Shown here: piece by piece, positions 48,150 through 56,443 of the stretch
Position numbering within the stretch: the stretch's first letter is position 1
Layout of the letters: each line of letters starts with the position of its first letter
NCBI RefSeq assembly: GCF_018129995.1
Contig: NZ_JAFCKS010000002.1
Span: forward strand, 372,001 to 436,000
Length of the DNA: 64,000 nt
Source of the DNA: Bradyrhizobium sp. SZCCT0153
GTDB taxonomy: Bacteria; Pseudomonadota; Alphaproteobacteria; Rhizobiales; Xanthobacteraceae
Reading direction: 5' to 3'
Translations under genes and position numbers: made by a program
The notes under the pieces: model-generated
Seen by the model: only the letters and a program-made list of their open reading frames with translations
Databases searched by the model: none
Told to the model about the DNA's origin: nothing

Positions 48150-48225
48150 CTAGGGCACTCGCCAATAAGGGCGATTAGTTATTGGGGTCACGAGATGCAG
48201 ATCTTGTGATCATATTAAATCACGA

Positions 48226-48241
48226 GTGACCTGTCGGTCAC
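48226..48241. other. Leader hairpin before the tandem HdeA gene
   Basis: GTGACC-TGTC-GGTCAC can pair in the 5' leader, 24 bp before the ATG; upstream, GTGAT and ATCAC form another possible short stem. It may affect translation. Confidence 0.35.
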
Positions 48242-48264
48242 CCGTTACTGGGGAGGTCATCACA

Positions 48265-48798
48265 ATGAGATGCAGGTTGATTATCCTCACGTTCGTCTCA
48301 ATTGTCCCGGGGTTCGCCAGTGAGGCGCTTGCCACGACGGCCGATATTCGCAGCATCACCTGTAGCGAATATCTCGCCATGCCGGCTGCACCGTCGAGCA
48401 AGTTTTCGGCTTGGATGACCGGCTGGTTTAGTTATGAAAGTCGGAGGACGTTTGTAGATTTTGACCTGCATCGGACAAATGTCGCAAGCGTAAGAGGGTG
48501 GTGCCAATCCAACCCGAGTGCGAGTGTGATGGTGGGGCTGGAAAAGTCGATCGGCGTAACTGCGGTGCCTAACGCTACGCTGGATTTTAACAAGATCACT
48601 TGCGGAACTTGGTTGGCGTACGGTCCAGAGGATCAAGACTTTGTAAGATATTTCATGAGCGGCTACTACAACGCGGCGGCAAGCAACAGCGTATTGGATT
48701 ACGATCGCCTGCAGAGGAATTCCAGAGCGGTCGTCGCGTATTGCAAGAAGAACAAATCCCGCACTCTACCAACGGCCATTCAGAACAGAGCTAGCTAG
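48265..48798 (+). CDS. Periplasmic protein with two tandem HdeA-like domains
   Basis: A 177-residue exported protein with a Sec signal (RLIILTFVSIVPGFASEALA). The mature part is two similar ~80-residue units: one starting SITCSEYLAMP and ending RGWCQSNP, the second starting KITCGTWLAYG and ending VAYCKKNK. Cys33-Cys80 and Cys113-Cys160 are each 47 apart and the units are offset by exactly 80, matching the disulfide layout of the acid chaperone HdeA. HdeA and HdeB are normally single-domain proteins, so this is a duplicated form. It has a GGGGAGG ribosome site at ATG 48265 and a perfect FixK box upstream. A periplasmic stress or chaperone role under low oxygen is inferred. Confidence 0.85.
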   Translation: MRCRLIILTFVSIVPGFASEALATTADIRSITCSEYLAMPAAPSSKFSAWMTGWFSYESRRTFVDFDLHRTNVASVRGWCQSNPSASVMVGLEKSIGVTAVPNATLDFNKITCGTWLAYGPEDQDFVRYFMSGYYNAAASNSVLDYDRLQRNSRAVVAYCKKNKSRTLPTAIQNRAS

Positions 48799-48917
48799 GC
48801 TGGACCAGTTTCCCGCCGCTTACGAGCGACGGAGAGCGCCTTCCGAATGCATACGAACTCGGCCATTAGCATGGCTTCTGCGAATGGCCCGTCAGAGAAG
48901 TAGCGGCGCAGTTTCAT
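48795..48917 (-). CDS. Possible 40-residue hypothetical protein
   Basis: An ATG at 48917 opens a 40-residue basic frame (MKLRRYFSDGPFAEAMLMAE, ending RRETGPA) converging on the HdeA-like gene. Codon use is acceptable, but no Shine-Dalgarno is visible and I recognise no family. It may be spurious. Confidence 0.25.
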   Translation of the reverse strand: MKLRRYFSDGPFAEAMLMAEFVCIRKALSVARKRRETGPA

Positions 48918-49029
48918 TGAGGTTCGCTCAGTGAAGCATGTCGGATTAGGTTTGCTAAGGTTGAGTTCTTCGCATTTCGACCCCACTCGGACACCGAAAA
49001 GTAGCAAAGGCCAGAAAATTCATATCCAC

Positions 49030-49056
49030 AAAAAAGCCCCGGCGAGCCGGGGCTTT
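49030..49056 (-). terminator. Rho-independent terminator of the outer-membrane protein gene
   Basis: Read on the minus strand, AGCCCCGG-CTCG-CCGGGGCT is an 8-bp stem (extendable by A-T pairs) followed by a run of T, about 22 bp after the stop codon at 49078. Confidence 0.92.
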
Positions 49057-49077
49057 GGTTTGCGGAGATGTGTGCGA

Positions 49078-49842
49078 TCAGTATCTGGCTGCGACCGGTG
49101 CGCCGTATCCACCGAAGCGGTAGTTCAACCGAAGCGTGACCATGTCCACGTCTTGGCTGACCCCGCTGCCGGTGAGGGTGAACCCTCCGGGAGTAACCAC
49201 GCCTGCGAAGCCGGCATTGTCACGCCCCATCCAGAGATGGTCGTATTCGATACCGAACGACCAGTTCGGCGTGAAGCCGTATTCCCAGCCAACACCCAGA
49301 GCGCCGCCCCAGCGCGTGTGGCCTGCCGACGCCAGGCCGACCCCGGTTACGTTGTTGAATATATCGAAGCGATTGCGTGTCACGGCGGCGCCGCCCTTCA
49401 CGTAGAACAGCGAGGCGTTCCACGCCCAACCGAGTTGCGCCGTGAAGAGTCCGATGGCGTCAATCTTGCCGGTGGTCGAAATCAACGGATCGATCAGACT
49501 GACGCGCGTGTTCTTGATTTCGGCCCAATCTCCCTGCGCTTCCAGGCCGAGCACAAACTGATTGGTTTGCCAGCGGTACCCGATCTGTCCGCCCGCGAGG
49601 CCCCCGGAGCGATCGGCGCAACCACCTGCGACTATCCCTGCCGGCGTCACGAAATCCACACAACCGTGGCTTTGCCCCCAACCTCCGTTGGCGCCGATGT
49701 AGAAACCGGTCCAATCATAGATTGGCGCGACCACCGGGGGCGGGGCCTTGACGTAAGGTCTAGCAGCCAGATCAGCCGCTGACGCGGGTGCCGCCATGCT
49801 CACTGCCAGCAAGGCCATGCCACTTAACAAAATCTTCTTCAT
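49078..49842 (-). CDS. Outer-membrane beta-barrel protein (Omp25/31, RopB-like)
   Basis: A 254-residue outer-membrane protein. Signal peptide MKKILLSGMALLAVSMAAPASA is followed by the rhizobial Omp signature ADLAARPYVKAPPPVVAPIYDWTGFYIGANGGWG, alternating strands (GGLAGGQIGYRWQTNQFVLGLEAQGDWA, GWAWNASLFYVKGGAAV) and a C-terminal strand ending in an aromatic (TLRLNYRFGGYG...ARY). It is likely an eight-stranded barrel in the outer membrane. ATG 49842 with GGAGCG upstream is chosen over the longer frame. A strong terminator follows. Bradyrhizobia carry many paralogues of this family. Confidence 0.93.
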   Translation of the reverse strand: MKKILLSGMALLAVSMAAPASAADLAARPYVKAPPPVVAPIYDWTGFYIGANGGWGQSHGCVDFVTPAGIVAGGCADRSGGLAGGQIGYRWQTNQFVLGLEAQGDWAEIKNTRVSLIDPLISTTGKIDAIGLFTAQLGWAWNASLFYVKGGAAVTRNRFDIFNNVTGVGLASAGHTRWGGALGVGWEYGFTPNWSFGIEYDHLWMGRDNAGFAGVVTPGGFTLTGSGVSQDVDMVTLRLNYRFGGYGAPVAARY

Positions 49843-50400
49843 TATTTTCGCTCCATCCACGTTTCACCCGAACGATGCCGGTTCTTTTCTGGATGTCCGG
49901 CATTCCAACTCGAACCTAGCTGATCCGACCAGCATGAGGTGTGCCTACGCCGCAACAGTCGGGAAAATTAGGTAATATGCGCGCTCGAGTTGCGTAAGTG
50001 CCATTGACCAATCAACTAAGGAAGTTGCATCTTGGAATTTTGCGCCAGCGATGTCTGTTGTTGGCCCCCGTTTCGGACATGCCTCGTCGCGCTGACGATG
50101 TCCGTTGACAGGACAACAGCAGACCTTGCGATTCCAAGCGCTGGGCGTGAGGAAACGATGATAGCGGCTTGCCTGAGTCCATCGTTGGCGGGCGCATGCC
50201 TCCAGGTTGATCTGGATCAACACGCACTCTCCGGAACTTGGGCGACCTGCGAGAGGGCGGGAAGACCGGAGTTTGAACGGCGTCAGGAGCGACGGACAGG
50301 GCGCACGGAGCGGCGCGAACAGCGGAATGAGGGTGCTGCCGAAGAGAAAAAGTAGCCGCGCGCCCCAGCACGTCGCAAGAAACCAATTAGGAGCAAGAGC
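49843..50400. other. 558-bp intergenic region with one FixK box
   Basis: Between the outer-membrane protein and the small secreted protein gene, the region holds a FixK box at 50207 and an inverted repeat TGTCC-GTTGACA-GGACA at 50099-50115 of unknown meaning. Frames in it run through the FixK box and lack ribosome sites; I see no gene. Confidence 0.55.
50207..50220 (+). promoter_or_regulatory. FixK/FNR box upstream of the small secreted protein
   Basis: TTGATCTGGATCAA matches TTGA-N6-TCAA with a near-perfect palindrome. The ATG at 50401 is 180 bp downstream, so a leader of roughly 145 nt is implied; the expected -10 is GC-rich and weak. Confidence 0.65.
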
Positions 50401-50703
50401 ATGAAAAGATCAACGATGCTCGGAGCGGCCCTCGGTGCAGCAATATTGTGTTTGGCTCCGGTGTCGCTTCACTGGTCACCAGCCGGGACTGTCTCCATCT
50501 CCGTCGACAAAGCCGACGCTCGTGTCGGTCGCCCGCTCACACCTGGCAGCATTGCGGGGGTTAATAGGCGAGTGCATCGGCGCGCGTATCGGCGCGGGTA
50601 CTATGGAGCTGCTGTAGGCGCAGCTGCCGTCGGAGCAGCGGCCACGGGAGCGTACTATTACGGCCGACGCTGCGGTTATTATCCGTATCCGCCGTGCTAT
50701 TGA
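50401..50703 (+). CDS. Small secreted Tyr/Gly/Ala-rich protein
   Basis: A 100-residue protein with an N-terminal signal or anchor (TMLGAALGAAILCLAPVSL), an Arg-rich middle (NRRVHRRAYRRGYYGA), an Ala/Gly-rich hydrophobic stretch (AAVGAAAVGAAATGAYYYG) and a C-terminal CGYYPYPPCY with two Cys. Similar low-complexity envelope proteins are common in bradyrhizobia, but I know no function. AGGAGCAAGAGC precedes ATG 50401. The FixK box upstream suggests induction at low oxygen. Confidence 0.75.
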   Translation: MKRSTMLGAALGAAILCLAPVSLHWSPAGTVSISVDKADARVGRPLTPGSIAGVNRRVHRRAYRRGYYGAAVGAAAVGAAATGAYYYGRRCGYYPYPPCY

Positions 50704-51048
50704 GCGCGGCGTCGTTTGCGGGGCTCGACCGTTGGCATCAGCACTGCCGAGAAGCTTGACGCGCGTTGGACGTCGCCGATGCAATTGGCCTCATAGCCGA
50801 TGCATTGCCGCGCACCATCGGTAGGCGTGTTGCGCGCCTGCATCGGCATGATCGAGCGAAGTCCGTTTCGCATTTTTGAAAGATGCAGCCGCCTCAATTG
50901 CGGCAAGGGACTCAGCTATTGATTCGCTCGGTAATCCAGCGTTCGTCGGCCTGGTCCACGATCCCTTAGAACTCACACCTGGATCGGCCAACGATGGGGG
51001 TGCAAGGGCGCTTGGTCCCCATCCGGGCGCCCTTGTGCTGAGGCACGC
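50704..51048. other. 345-bp region without a clear gene
   Basis: Short frames on both strands look like shadows with no known family. The only structure seen is a 9-bp inverted repeat CAAGGGCGC / GCGCCCTTG at 51003-51035 without a T-run, just after the end of the minus-strand gene at 51049. Confidence 0.5.
51003..51035 (-). terminator. Possible terminator hairpin after the 64-residue gene
   Basis: CAAGGGCGC and GCGCCCTTG form a perfect 9-bp stem with a 15-nt loop, 14 bp beyond the stop of the minus-strand gene at 51049. No U-tract is present. Confidence 0.35.
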
Positions 51049-51243
51049 CTAGGCTCCGCGCCAGACGCGCAACACGCCCTCGCGAAAGCCGCCGACGAAA
51101 TGGTCGGACGTATCCGATGGCAGAATTTGGCTGAGATCGTCGAACGAGCCGCTCACCATGGTCGCAAGCTCATGTGCTGAAGCATGCTCCGCCCATCGGC
51201 GCCCCAGCTCTAAACCCCGTTTGCGATCTTCCTCTGCGTCCAT
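51049..51243 (-). CDS. Small hypothetical protein, 64 residues
   Basis: A soluble, acidic, probably helical protein (MDAEEDRKRGLELGRRWAEH; FVGGFREGVLRVWRGA at the end) with normal-looking composition. A weak CCGAGACG lies before ATG 51243. I recognise no family. It looks more protein-like than the other short frames in this region, hence a moderate score. Confidence 0.45.
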   Translation of the reverse strand: MDAEEDRKRGLELGRRWAEHASAHELATMVSGSFDDLSQILPSDTSDHFVGGFREGVLRVWRGA

Positions 51244-51437
51244 CGTCTCGGCTATCTTGCGCGTTAGCCGGCCCCGACGAAGTTGCTGACCGCGCCGGGG
51301 CCTTCTACGTTCTCGCCAAACTTAGGAAGCTTGGGGGCTGGAAAGATCGGCGAGGCGTATCGCAGAGAAGCACAATCCCGGTGCGTGGCTAGTGCACTTT
51401 GTGCCAATGCGAAGCGGGTGACCGGCATCCGTCGTTT

Positions 51438-51899
51438 CTATTGGCTGCCTCCAAGGGTACGCCCCAGTCGTTCCAGTTCCAGCGTGACGCAGAATAGCGC
51501 GAATAGCGACGCCACCAGTTGCAGCCCGCGACGGAACATGAGCCAGAGATCGGCGCCTTGATTGATCTCGGGCAAATGTCTGAAGAACACGACGCCGAAC
51601 AGTGAGCCACCGAAAATGAAAGCAAGGCGCCCCAGAAAGAGAAACAGGTGGCTCAGGATCGGATTCGAGCGCTGAGGGGGAAGCGGAACGCATCGAAGGC
51701 GATACCAATAGGCGACTTGCATCGCAACGATCATGATTGGCGCTGCAAGATTGTCAGACCGTTCGTAAGGCAGCTGCTCACCGGGATAGGTCATCAGGTG
51801 CCTGAATTCGGGCAGCCCGTCCAAGATTATAAAGAGCGCTCCTGTCAGTTGACCCAGGAGAAGAAGCAAATAGAGGGCTCTCGATTTCAAGTTCGTCAT
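51438..51899 (-). CDS. Hypothetical four-helix membrane protein
   Basis: A 153-residue integral membrane protein with about four hydrophobic segments: ALYLLLLLGQLTGALFIILDG, LAAPIMIVAMQVAYWY, LFLFLGRLAFIFGGSLFGVVFF and LQLVASLFALFCVTLEL. A charged loop with EFRHLMTYPGEQLPYERSD follows the first helix. No family recognised. ATG 51899 is preferred to the GTG at 51941 since it directly precedes the first helix, although its ribosome site is weak. Confidence 0.65.
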   Translation of the reverse strand: MTNLKSRALYLLLLLGQLTGALFIILDGLPEFRHLMTYPGEQLPYERSDNLAAPIMIVAMQVAYWYRLRCVPLPPQRSNPILSHLFLFLGRLAFIFGGSLFGVVFFRHLPEINQGADLWLMFRRGLQLVASLFALFCVTLELERLGRTLGGSQ

Positions 51900-52122
51900 G
51901 CCAAATACCCGTGAAAGCTTACTGTCAGCGCGGCTGTGCACGTAGGCGTCCTGTATTGGGTTTGGTGACGGCCCGCCGCGCTAAATTGGCACAAACTGCA
52001 TAGCGCAAAGTCACATAGCTGCATCGCGGCTTCCCCTGATTGTGTCGACTTCCAAACAAGTGTGATGATCGTCTCATCGCCATCGGTCACGACCGGGACA
52101 CTGATGAGCGCATGGGGACAAC

Positions 52123-52296
52123 GTGCCTACAGCTGAACAATGCCGCGCTTATGCCGTCGATTACAAACTACTTGCCGCTGATCCGAGGAATTCCGCCCGT
52201 CGAGCGACCGTGCTGACGAACATCTCACGGAGCTGGGCAGGGCTTGCGAGTCAGCTTGAGAACCTTGCAGAGATCGCGAGGTCGGAAGGCATGTGA
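52123..52296 (+). CDS. Small conserved-type hypothetical protein, 57 residues (GTG start)
   Basis: A GTG at 52123, 6 bp after a GGGGACA ribosome site, opens a 57-codon frame beginning MPTAEQCRAYAVDYKLLAAD, with a central RRATVLTNISRSWAGLASQL and the ending ENLAEIARSEGM. The pattern C-R-A-Y-A-x-x-Y-K-x-L...N-I-S-R-S-W is one I have seen in small bradyrhizobial proteins of unknown function. Predicted helical and cytoplasmic. Easily missed because of its length and start codon. Confidence 0.65.
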   Translation: MPTAEQCRAYAVDYKLLAADPRNSARRATVLTNISRSWAGLASQLENLAEIARSEGM

Positions 52297-52490
52297 GATC
52301 GCCTTGCGTCAAAGGGGGCTGGTCGGCGAGTCTCCATCCGCACTTGGCGGTTGTCTCTTCGTGAGCGGGTTCTTGAGTGCTTTGCGCATCGCCGTCCCGT
52401 CCGCGATGAATTGGTAGCGACGACCAAGGCTCGCGCGGTTTTCGCAGGAGCTTGAACCATCTGCTTCGTGTTGGCGACCAAGAGCCAATC

Positions 52491-52769
52491 ATGTTCGACG
52501 ATCTGATGAATCTCTTGATTATTGTGTCTTTTGGCTTTCCCGCCATGCCATGGTTGTTTGGTGCGCGATGGGGGGCGAGAGGAGTTTGGCTCAGTACAGG
52601 ATTGGCCGTAGTCATCCTGCTGTGTTTTTTTCCAATATTGTTTTGGGTTGCATGCGGTGCCTGTGGGCAGGGTGCGATAGCCATTTTTGTGCTGGGGCCG
52701 ATCTGGATTGCATCGGCATTGCTTACAGTCACTTCGGCGGCGGTCGCTTACTACAAATTCGCGCGCTAA
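52491..52769 (+). CDS. Small hypothetical membrane protein, 92 residues
   Basis: ATG 52491 opens a hydrophobic protein with three membrane stretches (MNLLIIVSFGFPAMPWLF, WLSTGLAVVILLCFFPILFWVA and AIAIFVLGPIWIASALLTVT) and a short basic end YYKFAR. Composition is AT-richer than the neighbourhood (poly-T runs), suggesting different ancestry. No family recognised; AAGAG precedes the ATG. Confidence 0.55.
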   Translation: MFDDLMNLLIIVSFGFPAMPWLFGARWGARGVWLSTGLAVVILLCFFPILFWVACGACGQGAIAIFVLGPIWIASALLTVTSAAVAYYKFAR

Positions 52770-52865
52770 TTTCCACAAGACCGCGAGGGCGCTGGGGTGA
52801 CGATACCGCCCACGCTGGGCATCGCAGATGAAGTGATTGAGTAAGGCATCGCACACAATTCCTCG

Positions 52866-53480
52866 CACTGCCCGACGGGCAAAACACGCCACATGCAGGT
52901 CAAGGGACAGGCCCGCAAATATTCTGATTGATCGAATTCTTAGCTTCGGGTAAACCGTAAAACATCCCGGCCCGCCAAAGGGGCGTTTCGCGATCGTCAC
53001 GATACGTGAGCCGGAATGCGATGGACGCGGCAGCGCCGGCGCGTGACGAGGTGGCAGGGCGGGCTACGCCTGTGAGCCATCGCGATCCGCGTGAACGACC
53101 CGGCGCGGTCACAGCGTTTGTTTTTCGGCTTCGGGAGCGAGCACGCGCAAGCTTCCGGATGTCCGGGGAGGGACGTCCGCGGACGGCAAAAGCGTGTGGT
53201 CCTGACGCCCGGGGTCTGTGCGTCAAGGCTTGCGGTGGTGTGAGCAATAGTGCATCGCTCCCCGGGGAGAGCGCGCCATAAGCCGTAAAACCATTGCGCA
53301 GGGAAGGCTGGGATGTCCCGGCATCACCTGTGGTCACCCCGCGTGCGTTTCCCGCGTGCGGACCCTGGGTGCCAGCCGGCGCCCGGCCTTCCCTGCGCCC
53401 TTTTTTCTCGATGAGGGCGAAACGGATCGCAAAGCTCGGGCGCCTGCGCCGCGAGACCGCGGAGGGGCGTGCGCCCGTCA
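52866..53480. repeat. Bradyrhizobium-type ~600-bp GC-rich repeat, probably non-coding
   Basis: The stretch begins with TGCCC-GAC-GGGCA and includes segments such as GATCGTCACGATACGTGAG, CCTGACGCCCGGGGTCTGTG and TCGCTCCCCGGGGAGAGC that I recognise from multi-copy sequence in Bradyrhizobium and relatives. Near its right end a 13-bp perfect inverted repeat (GCGCAGGGAAGGC at 53296-53308, GCCTTCCCTGCGC at 53386-53398) is followed by CCTTTTTT, so it ends like a transcript terminator. Open frames on both strands here are Arg/Pro-rich artefacts. Borders are approximate, and recognition is from memory, not from a search. Confidence 0.65.
53296..53406 (+). terminator. Long-loop hairpin with T-run at the end of the large repeat
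   Basis: A 13-bp perfect stem encloses a 77-nt loop that itself can fold, and is followed by CC and six T. It would end a plus-strand transcript about 205 bp before ppc. Confidence 0.6.
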
Positions 53481-53611
53481 GCAAGGTGCATTCCAGCCCA
53501 CGACCGGTGGCGTTGCCGCGCCGCCCCCAACTTCATCTTGCGCTGCGGCAAAAAACTTGCACACTCGGTTGAGCCGGGCAGCCAAGCGAGCTCGAACCAG
53601 GGGAGCGAGCC

Positions 53612-56401
53612 ATGTCCCTCCAGACATTACCATCCGACACCGCAGATCAACGTCCCAACCGCCCCGAGGACGCCCAGGCGCTGGAAGCGGATGTGCGGCT
53701 GCGGGACGACATCCGCCTGCTCGGGCGCATCCTCGGCGATACCGTGCGCGACCAGGAGGGTGCCGATGTGTTCGACCTGGTCGAGCGCATCCGGCAGACC
53801 TCGATCCGGTTCCACCGCGATGAGGACCGGACCGCCCGCCGCGAGCTCGAGCAGATCCTCGACAGCATGTCGACCTCGGAGACGGTGCGGATCGTCCGCG
53901 CCTTCAGCTATTTCTCCCACCTCGCCAACATCGCCGAGGACCAGAACAACATTCGCCAGATGCGCGCCAACAAGGGGGGCGGCTCCGGCGTGCTGGCCGA
54001 GACGCTCGCCCATGCCAGGGCCGCGGGCATCGACCCGGACGCCTTGCGCAACTTCTTCAAGAGCGCGCTCGTCAGCCCGGTCCTGACCGCGCACCCGACC
54101 GAGGTTCGCCGCAAGAGCACGATGGACCGCGAGATGGAGGTCGCCAGCCTGCTCGACCGCCGCGAGCGCGTCGCGCTGACGGCGGACGAGACCGCCGCCA
54201 GCGACGAGCAGCTTCGCCGCGAGGTGCTGACGCTGTGGCAGACCAATCTGCTCCGCCGGACCAAGCTCACCGTGCTCGACGAGGTCGCCAACGGCCTGTC
54301 GTTCTACGATTACACGTTCCTGCGCGAGGTGCCGCGGCTGGTCAACACGCTGGAGGACCGGCTGGAGGAGGGCGGCGAGCAGGCCGCCGGCGAGCTCGCC
54401 TCGTTCCTGCGCATGGGCAGCTGGATCGGCGGCGACCGCGACGGCAATCCCTTCGTCACCGCCGACGTGATGCGCGGCACCCTGCGGCTGCAGTCGAGCC
54501 GGGTGATGCAGTTCTATCTGAACGAGTTGCACGTGCTCGGCTCGGAGCTGTCGATCGCGGCGCATCTTGCCGATATCTCCGAGGAGCTGCGCACGCTGGC
54601 GGAGCGCTCGCCCGATACCTCGCCGCACCGGAGCGGCGAGCCCTATCGGCTCGCGGTCTCCGGCATCTATGCGCGCCTGACTGCGACGGCCGAAATGCTT
54701 CAGGTCGAGATCACGCGCCGGCCTGTCGGCAAGGGCAAGCCTTACGAGAGCGTGAAGGAGCTGCAGGCCGATCTCGACGTGCTGCACCGCTCGCTGATCT
54801 CCAACAACGCCCGCGTCATCGCCCGCGGCCGACTGCGGCTGCTGCGGCGCGCGGTGGACTGCTTCGGCTTCCATCTGGCGCGGCTCGACATCCGCCAGAA
54901 CTCGGCGGTGCACGAGCGCACCATCGCCGAGCTGATGGACGCCGCCAATCCCGGCATGTCCTATCTCGCACTGGGCGAGGAGGCGCGCATCTCGCTGCTC
55001 ACCAACGAGTTGCGCTCAACGCGCTCGCTGGTGTCGCCGTTCGTCAAGTACAGCGACGAGACCATGGGCGAGCTCAACGTGTTCCATGCCGCCGCGGAGG
55101 CGCATGCGAAGTTCGGCTCCGACGCCATTCCCCAATGCATCATCTCGATGTGCAAGAGCATGTCCGACATGCTCGAGGTCGCGGTGCTCCTGAAGGAGGT
55201 CGGCCTCGTCCATCCCTCCGGGCGCAGCGCCATCAACATCGTGCCGCTGTTCGAGACCATCGAGGATTTGCAGGCCTCCTCCGGCATCATGGACCGGATG
55301 CTGTCGCTGCACGATTACCGGCGCCTGGTCGACAGCCGCGGCAGCGTGCAGGAGGTCATGCTCGGCTATTCGGACTCGAACAAGGACGGCGGCTTCGTCA
55401 CCTCGGGCTGGGAGCTCTACAAGGCGGAGATCAATCTCGTCGACGTGTTCGAGCGGCATCACGTACGCCTGCGCCTGTTCCACGGCCGCGGCGGCTCGGT
55501 CGGTCGCGGCGGCGGCCCGAGCTATGATGCCATCATCGCGCAGCCCGGCGGCGCGGTGAACGGGCAGATCCGCATCACCGAGCAGGGCGAGATCATCTCG
55601 TCGAAATATTCCAATGCCGAGGTCGGCCGCAACAACCTGGAGATCTTGGCCGCCGCGACGCTGGAGGCGAGCCTCTTGCATCCGCGCCAGAGCGCGCCGC
55701 GACGCGAATACCTGACCGCGATGGACGAGCTTTCGAATCTCGCCTTCAAGGCCTATCGCGGCCTCGTCTACGAGACCGATGGTTTCGTCGATTACTTCTG
55801 GGCGTCCACCGTGATCAACGAGATCGCGACGCTGAACATCGGCAGCCGTCCGGCCTCGCGCAAGAAGACCCGCGCAATCGAGGATCTGCGCGCCATCCCC
55901 TGGGTGTTTTCCTGGGCGCAATGCCGCCTGATGCTGCCGGGCTGGTACGGCTTCGGCAGCGCGGTCGAGCAGTGGATCGCCGAGCATCCCGACAAGGGCA
56001 TGCCGTTCCTGAAAGAGCTCTACAGGGAATGGCCGTTCTTCCGCATGCTGCTGTCGAACATGGACATGGTGCTCGCCAAGAGCTCGATCGCGATCGCCTC
56101 GCGCTATGCCGAGCTGGTGCCGGACGAAGCCCTGCGCGAAAAGATTTTCGGCCGCATCCGCCGCGAATGGCATTCCTGCATCGAGACGCTGCTGGACATC
56201 ATGGGCCAGGATCGCCTGCTGCAGGGCAACCCGCTGCTGGAGCGCTCGGTGCGCCACCGTTTCCCCTATCTCGATCCGCTCAACCACGTGCAGGTCGAGC
56301 TGCTGAAAGAGCATCGCGCGCAGAACCCGGATGAGCAGGTGCTGCGCGGGATCCAGCTCACCATCAACGGCATCTCGGCGGGCTTGAGGAATACGGGGTA
56401 A
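53612..56401 (+). CDS. ppc: Phosphoenolpyruvate carboxylase
   Basis: A 929-residue PEP carboxylase, full length. Catalytic motifs: [13 protein letters not shown] (active-site His, about residue 160), [28 protein letters not shown], the mobile-loop [16 protein letters not shown] and the C-terminal [10 protein letters not shown]. It carboxylates PEP with bicarbonate to oxaloacetate, refilling the TCA cycle during growth on acids or amino acids and supplying carbon skeletons in rhizobia. ATG 53612 sits behind GGGGAGCGAGCC. It is monocistronic, with the large repeat upstream and a convergent SDR gene downstream. Confidence 0.98.
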   Translation: MSLQTLPSDTADQRPNRPEDAQALEADVRLRDDIRLLGRILGDTVRDQEGADVFDLVERIRQTSIRFHRDEDRTARRELEQILDSMSTSETVRIVRAFSYFSHLANIAEDQNNIRQMRANKGGGSGVLAETLAHARAAGIDPDALRNFFKSALVSPVLTAHPTEVRRKSTMDREMEVASLLDRRERVALTADETAASDEQLRREVLTLWQTNLLRRTKLTVLDEVANGLSFYDYTFLREVPRLVNTLEDRLEEGGEQAAGELASFLRMGSWIGGDRDGNPFVTADVMRGTLRLQSSRVMQFYLNELHVLGSELSIAAHLADISEELRTLAERSPDTSPHRSGEPYRLAVSGIYARLTATAEMLQVEITRRPVGKGKPYESVKELQADLDVLHRSLISNNARVIARGRLRLLRRAVDCFGFHLARLDIRQNSAVHERTIAELMDAANPGMSYLALGEEARISLLTNELRSTRSLVSPFVKYSDETMGELNVFHAAAEAHAKFGSDAIPQCIISMCKSMSDMLEVAVLLKEVGLVHPSGRSAINIVPLFETIEDLQASSGIMDRMLSLHDYRRLVDSRGSVQEVMLGYSDSNKDGGFVTSGWELYKAEINLVDVFERHHVRLRLFHGRGGSVGRGGGPSYDAIIAQPGGAVNGQIRITEQGEIISSKYSNAEVGRNNLEILAAATLEASLLHPRQSAPRREYLTAMDELSNLAFKAYRGLVYETDGFVDYFWASTVINEIATLNIGSRPASRKKTRAIEDLRAIPWVFSWAQCRLMLPGWYGFGSAVEQWIAEHPDKGMPFLKELYREWPFFRMLLSNMDMVLAKSSIAIASRYAELVPDEALREKIFGRIRREWHSCIETLLDIMGQDRLLQGNPLLERSVRHRFPYLDPLNHVQVELLKEHRAQNPDEQVLRGIQLTINGISAGLRNTG

Positions 56402-56443
56402 GTGTTCACCTCTCCCCGCAAGCTGGAGAGAGGTGAAGCCAGG

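Larger units (their letters stand above)
47657..48264. other. 608-bp intergenic region: two FixK boxes and a repeat, no gene seen
   Basis: Between the cytochrome c start and the tandem HdeA gene I see the FixK box at 47716, a family-E repeat at 47935, and a second FixK box at 48136. Open frames here are short, cross the repeat, and have no ribosome site or recognisable protein. Confidence 0.6.

Noticed and set aside
50004..50015. TTGACCAATCAA as a fourth FixK/FNR box
   Set aside because: The spacer is 4 bp, not 6, so the half-sites are wrongly spaced.
50099..50115. TGTCC-GTTGACA-GGACA as a NifA upstream site
   Set aside because: It has TGT-N11-ACA, not the usual N10, and no sigma-54 promoter lies downstream.
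50697..50991. Minus-strand short frames of 66-69 residues
   Set aside because: No ribosome site, no recognisable pattern, and two frames overlap each other.
51541..51580. TTGATCTCGGGCAA as a FixK-like site
   Set aside because: It lies inside the coding sequence of the four-helix membrane protein with no promoter context.
51986..52001. TTGGCACAAACTGCAT as a sigma-54 promoter
   Set aside because: Only 8 bases separate GG and GC where 10 are needed, so sigma-54 would not recognise it.
52900..53572. Frames of 91-194 residues on both strands at 52.9-53.6 kb
   Set aside because: They lie within the recognised repeat, are Arg/Pro/Ala-rich, and have no ribosome sites; the structure there fits non-coding sequence.
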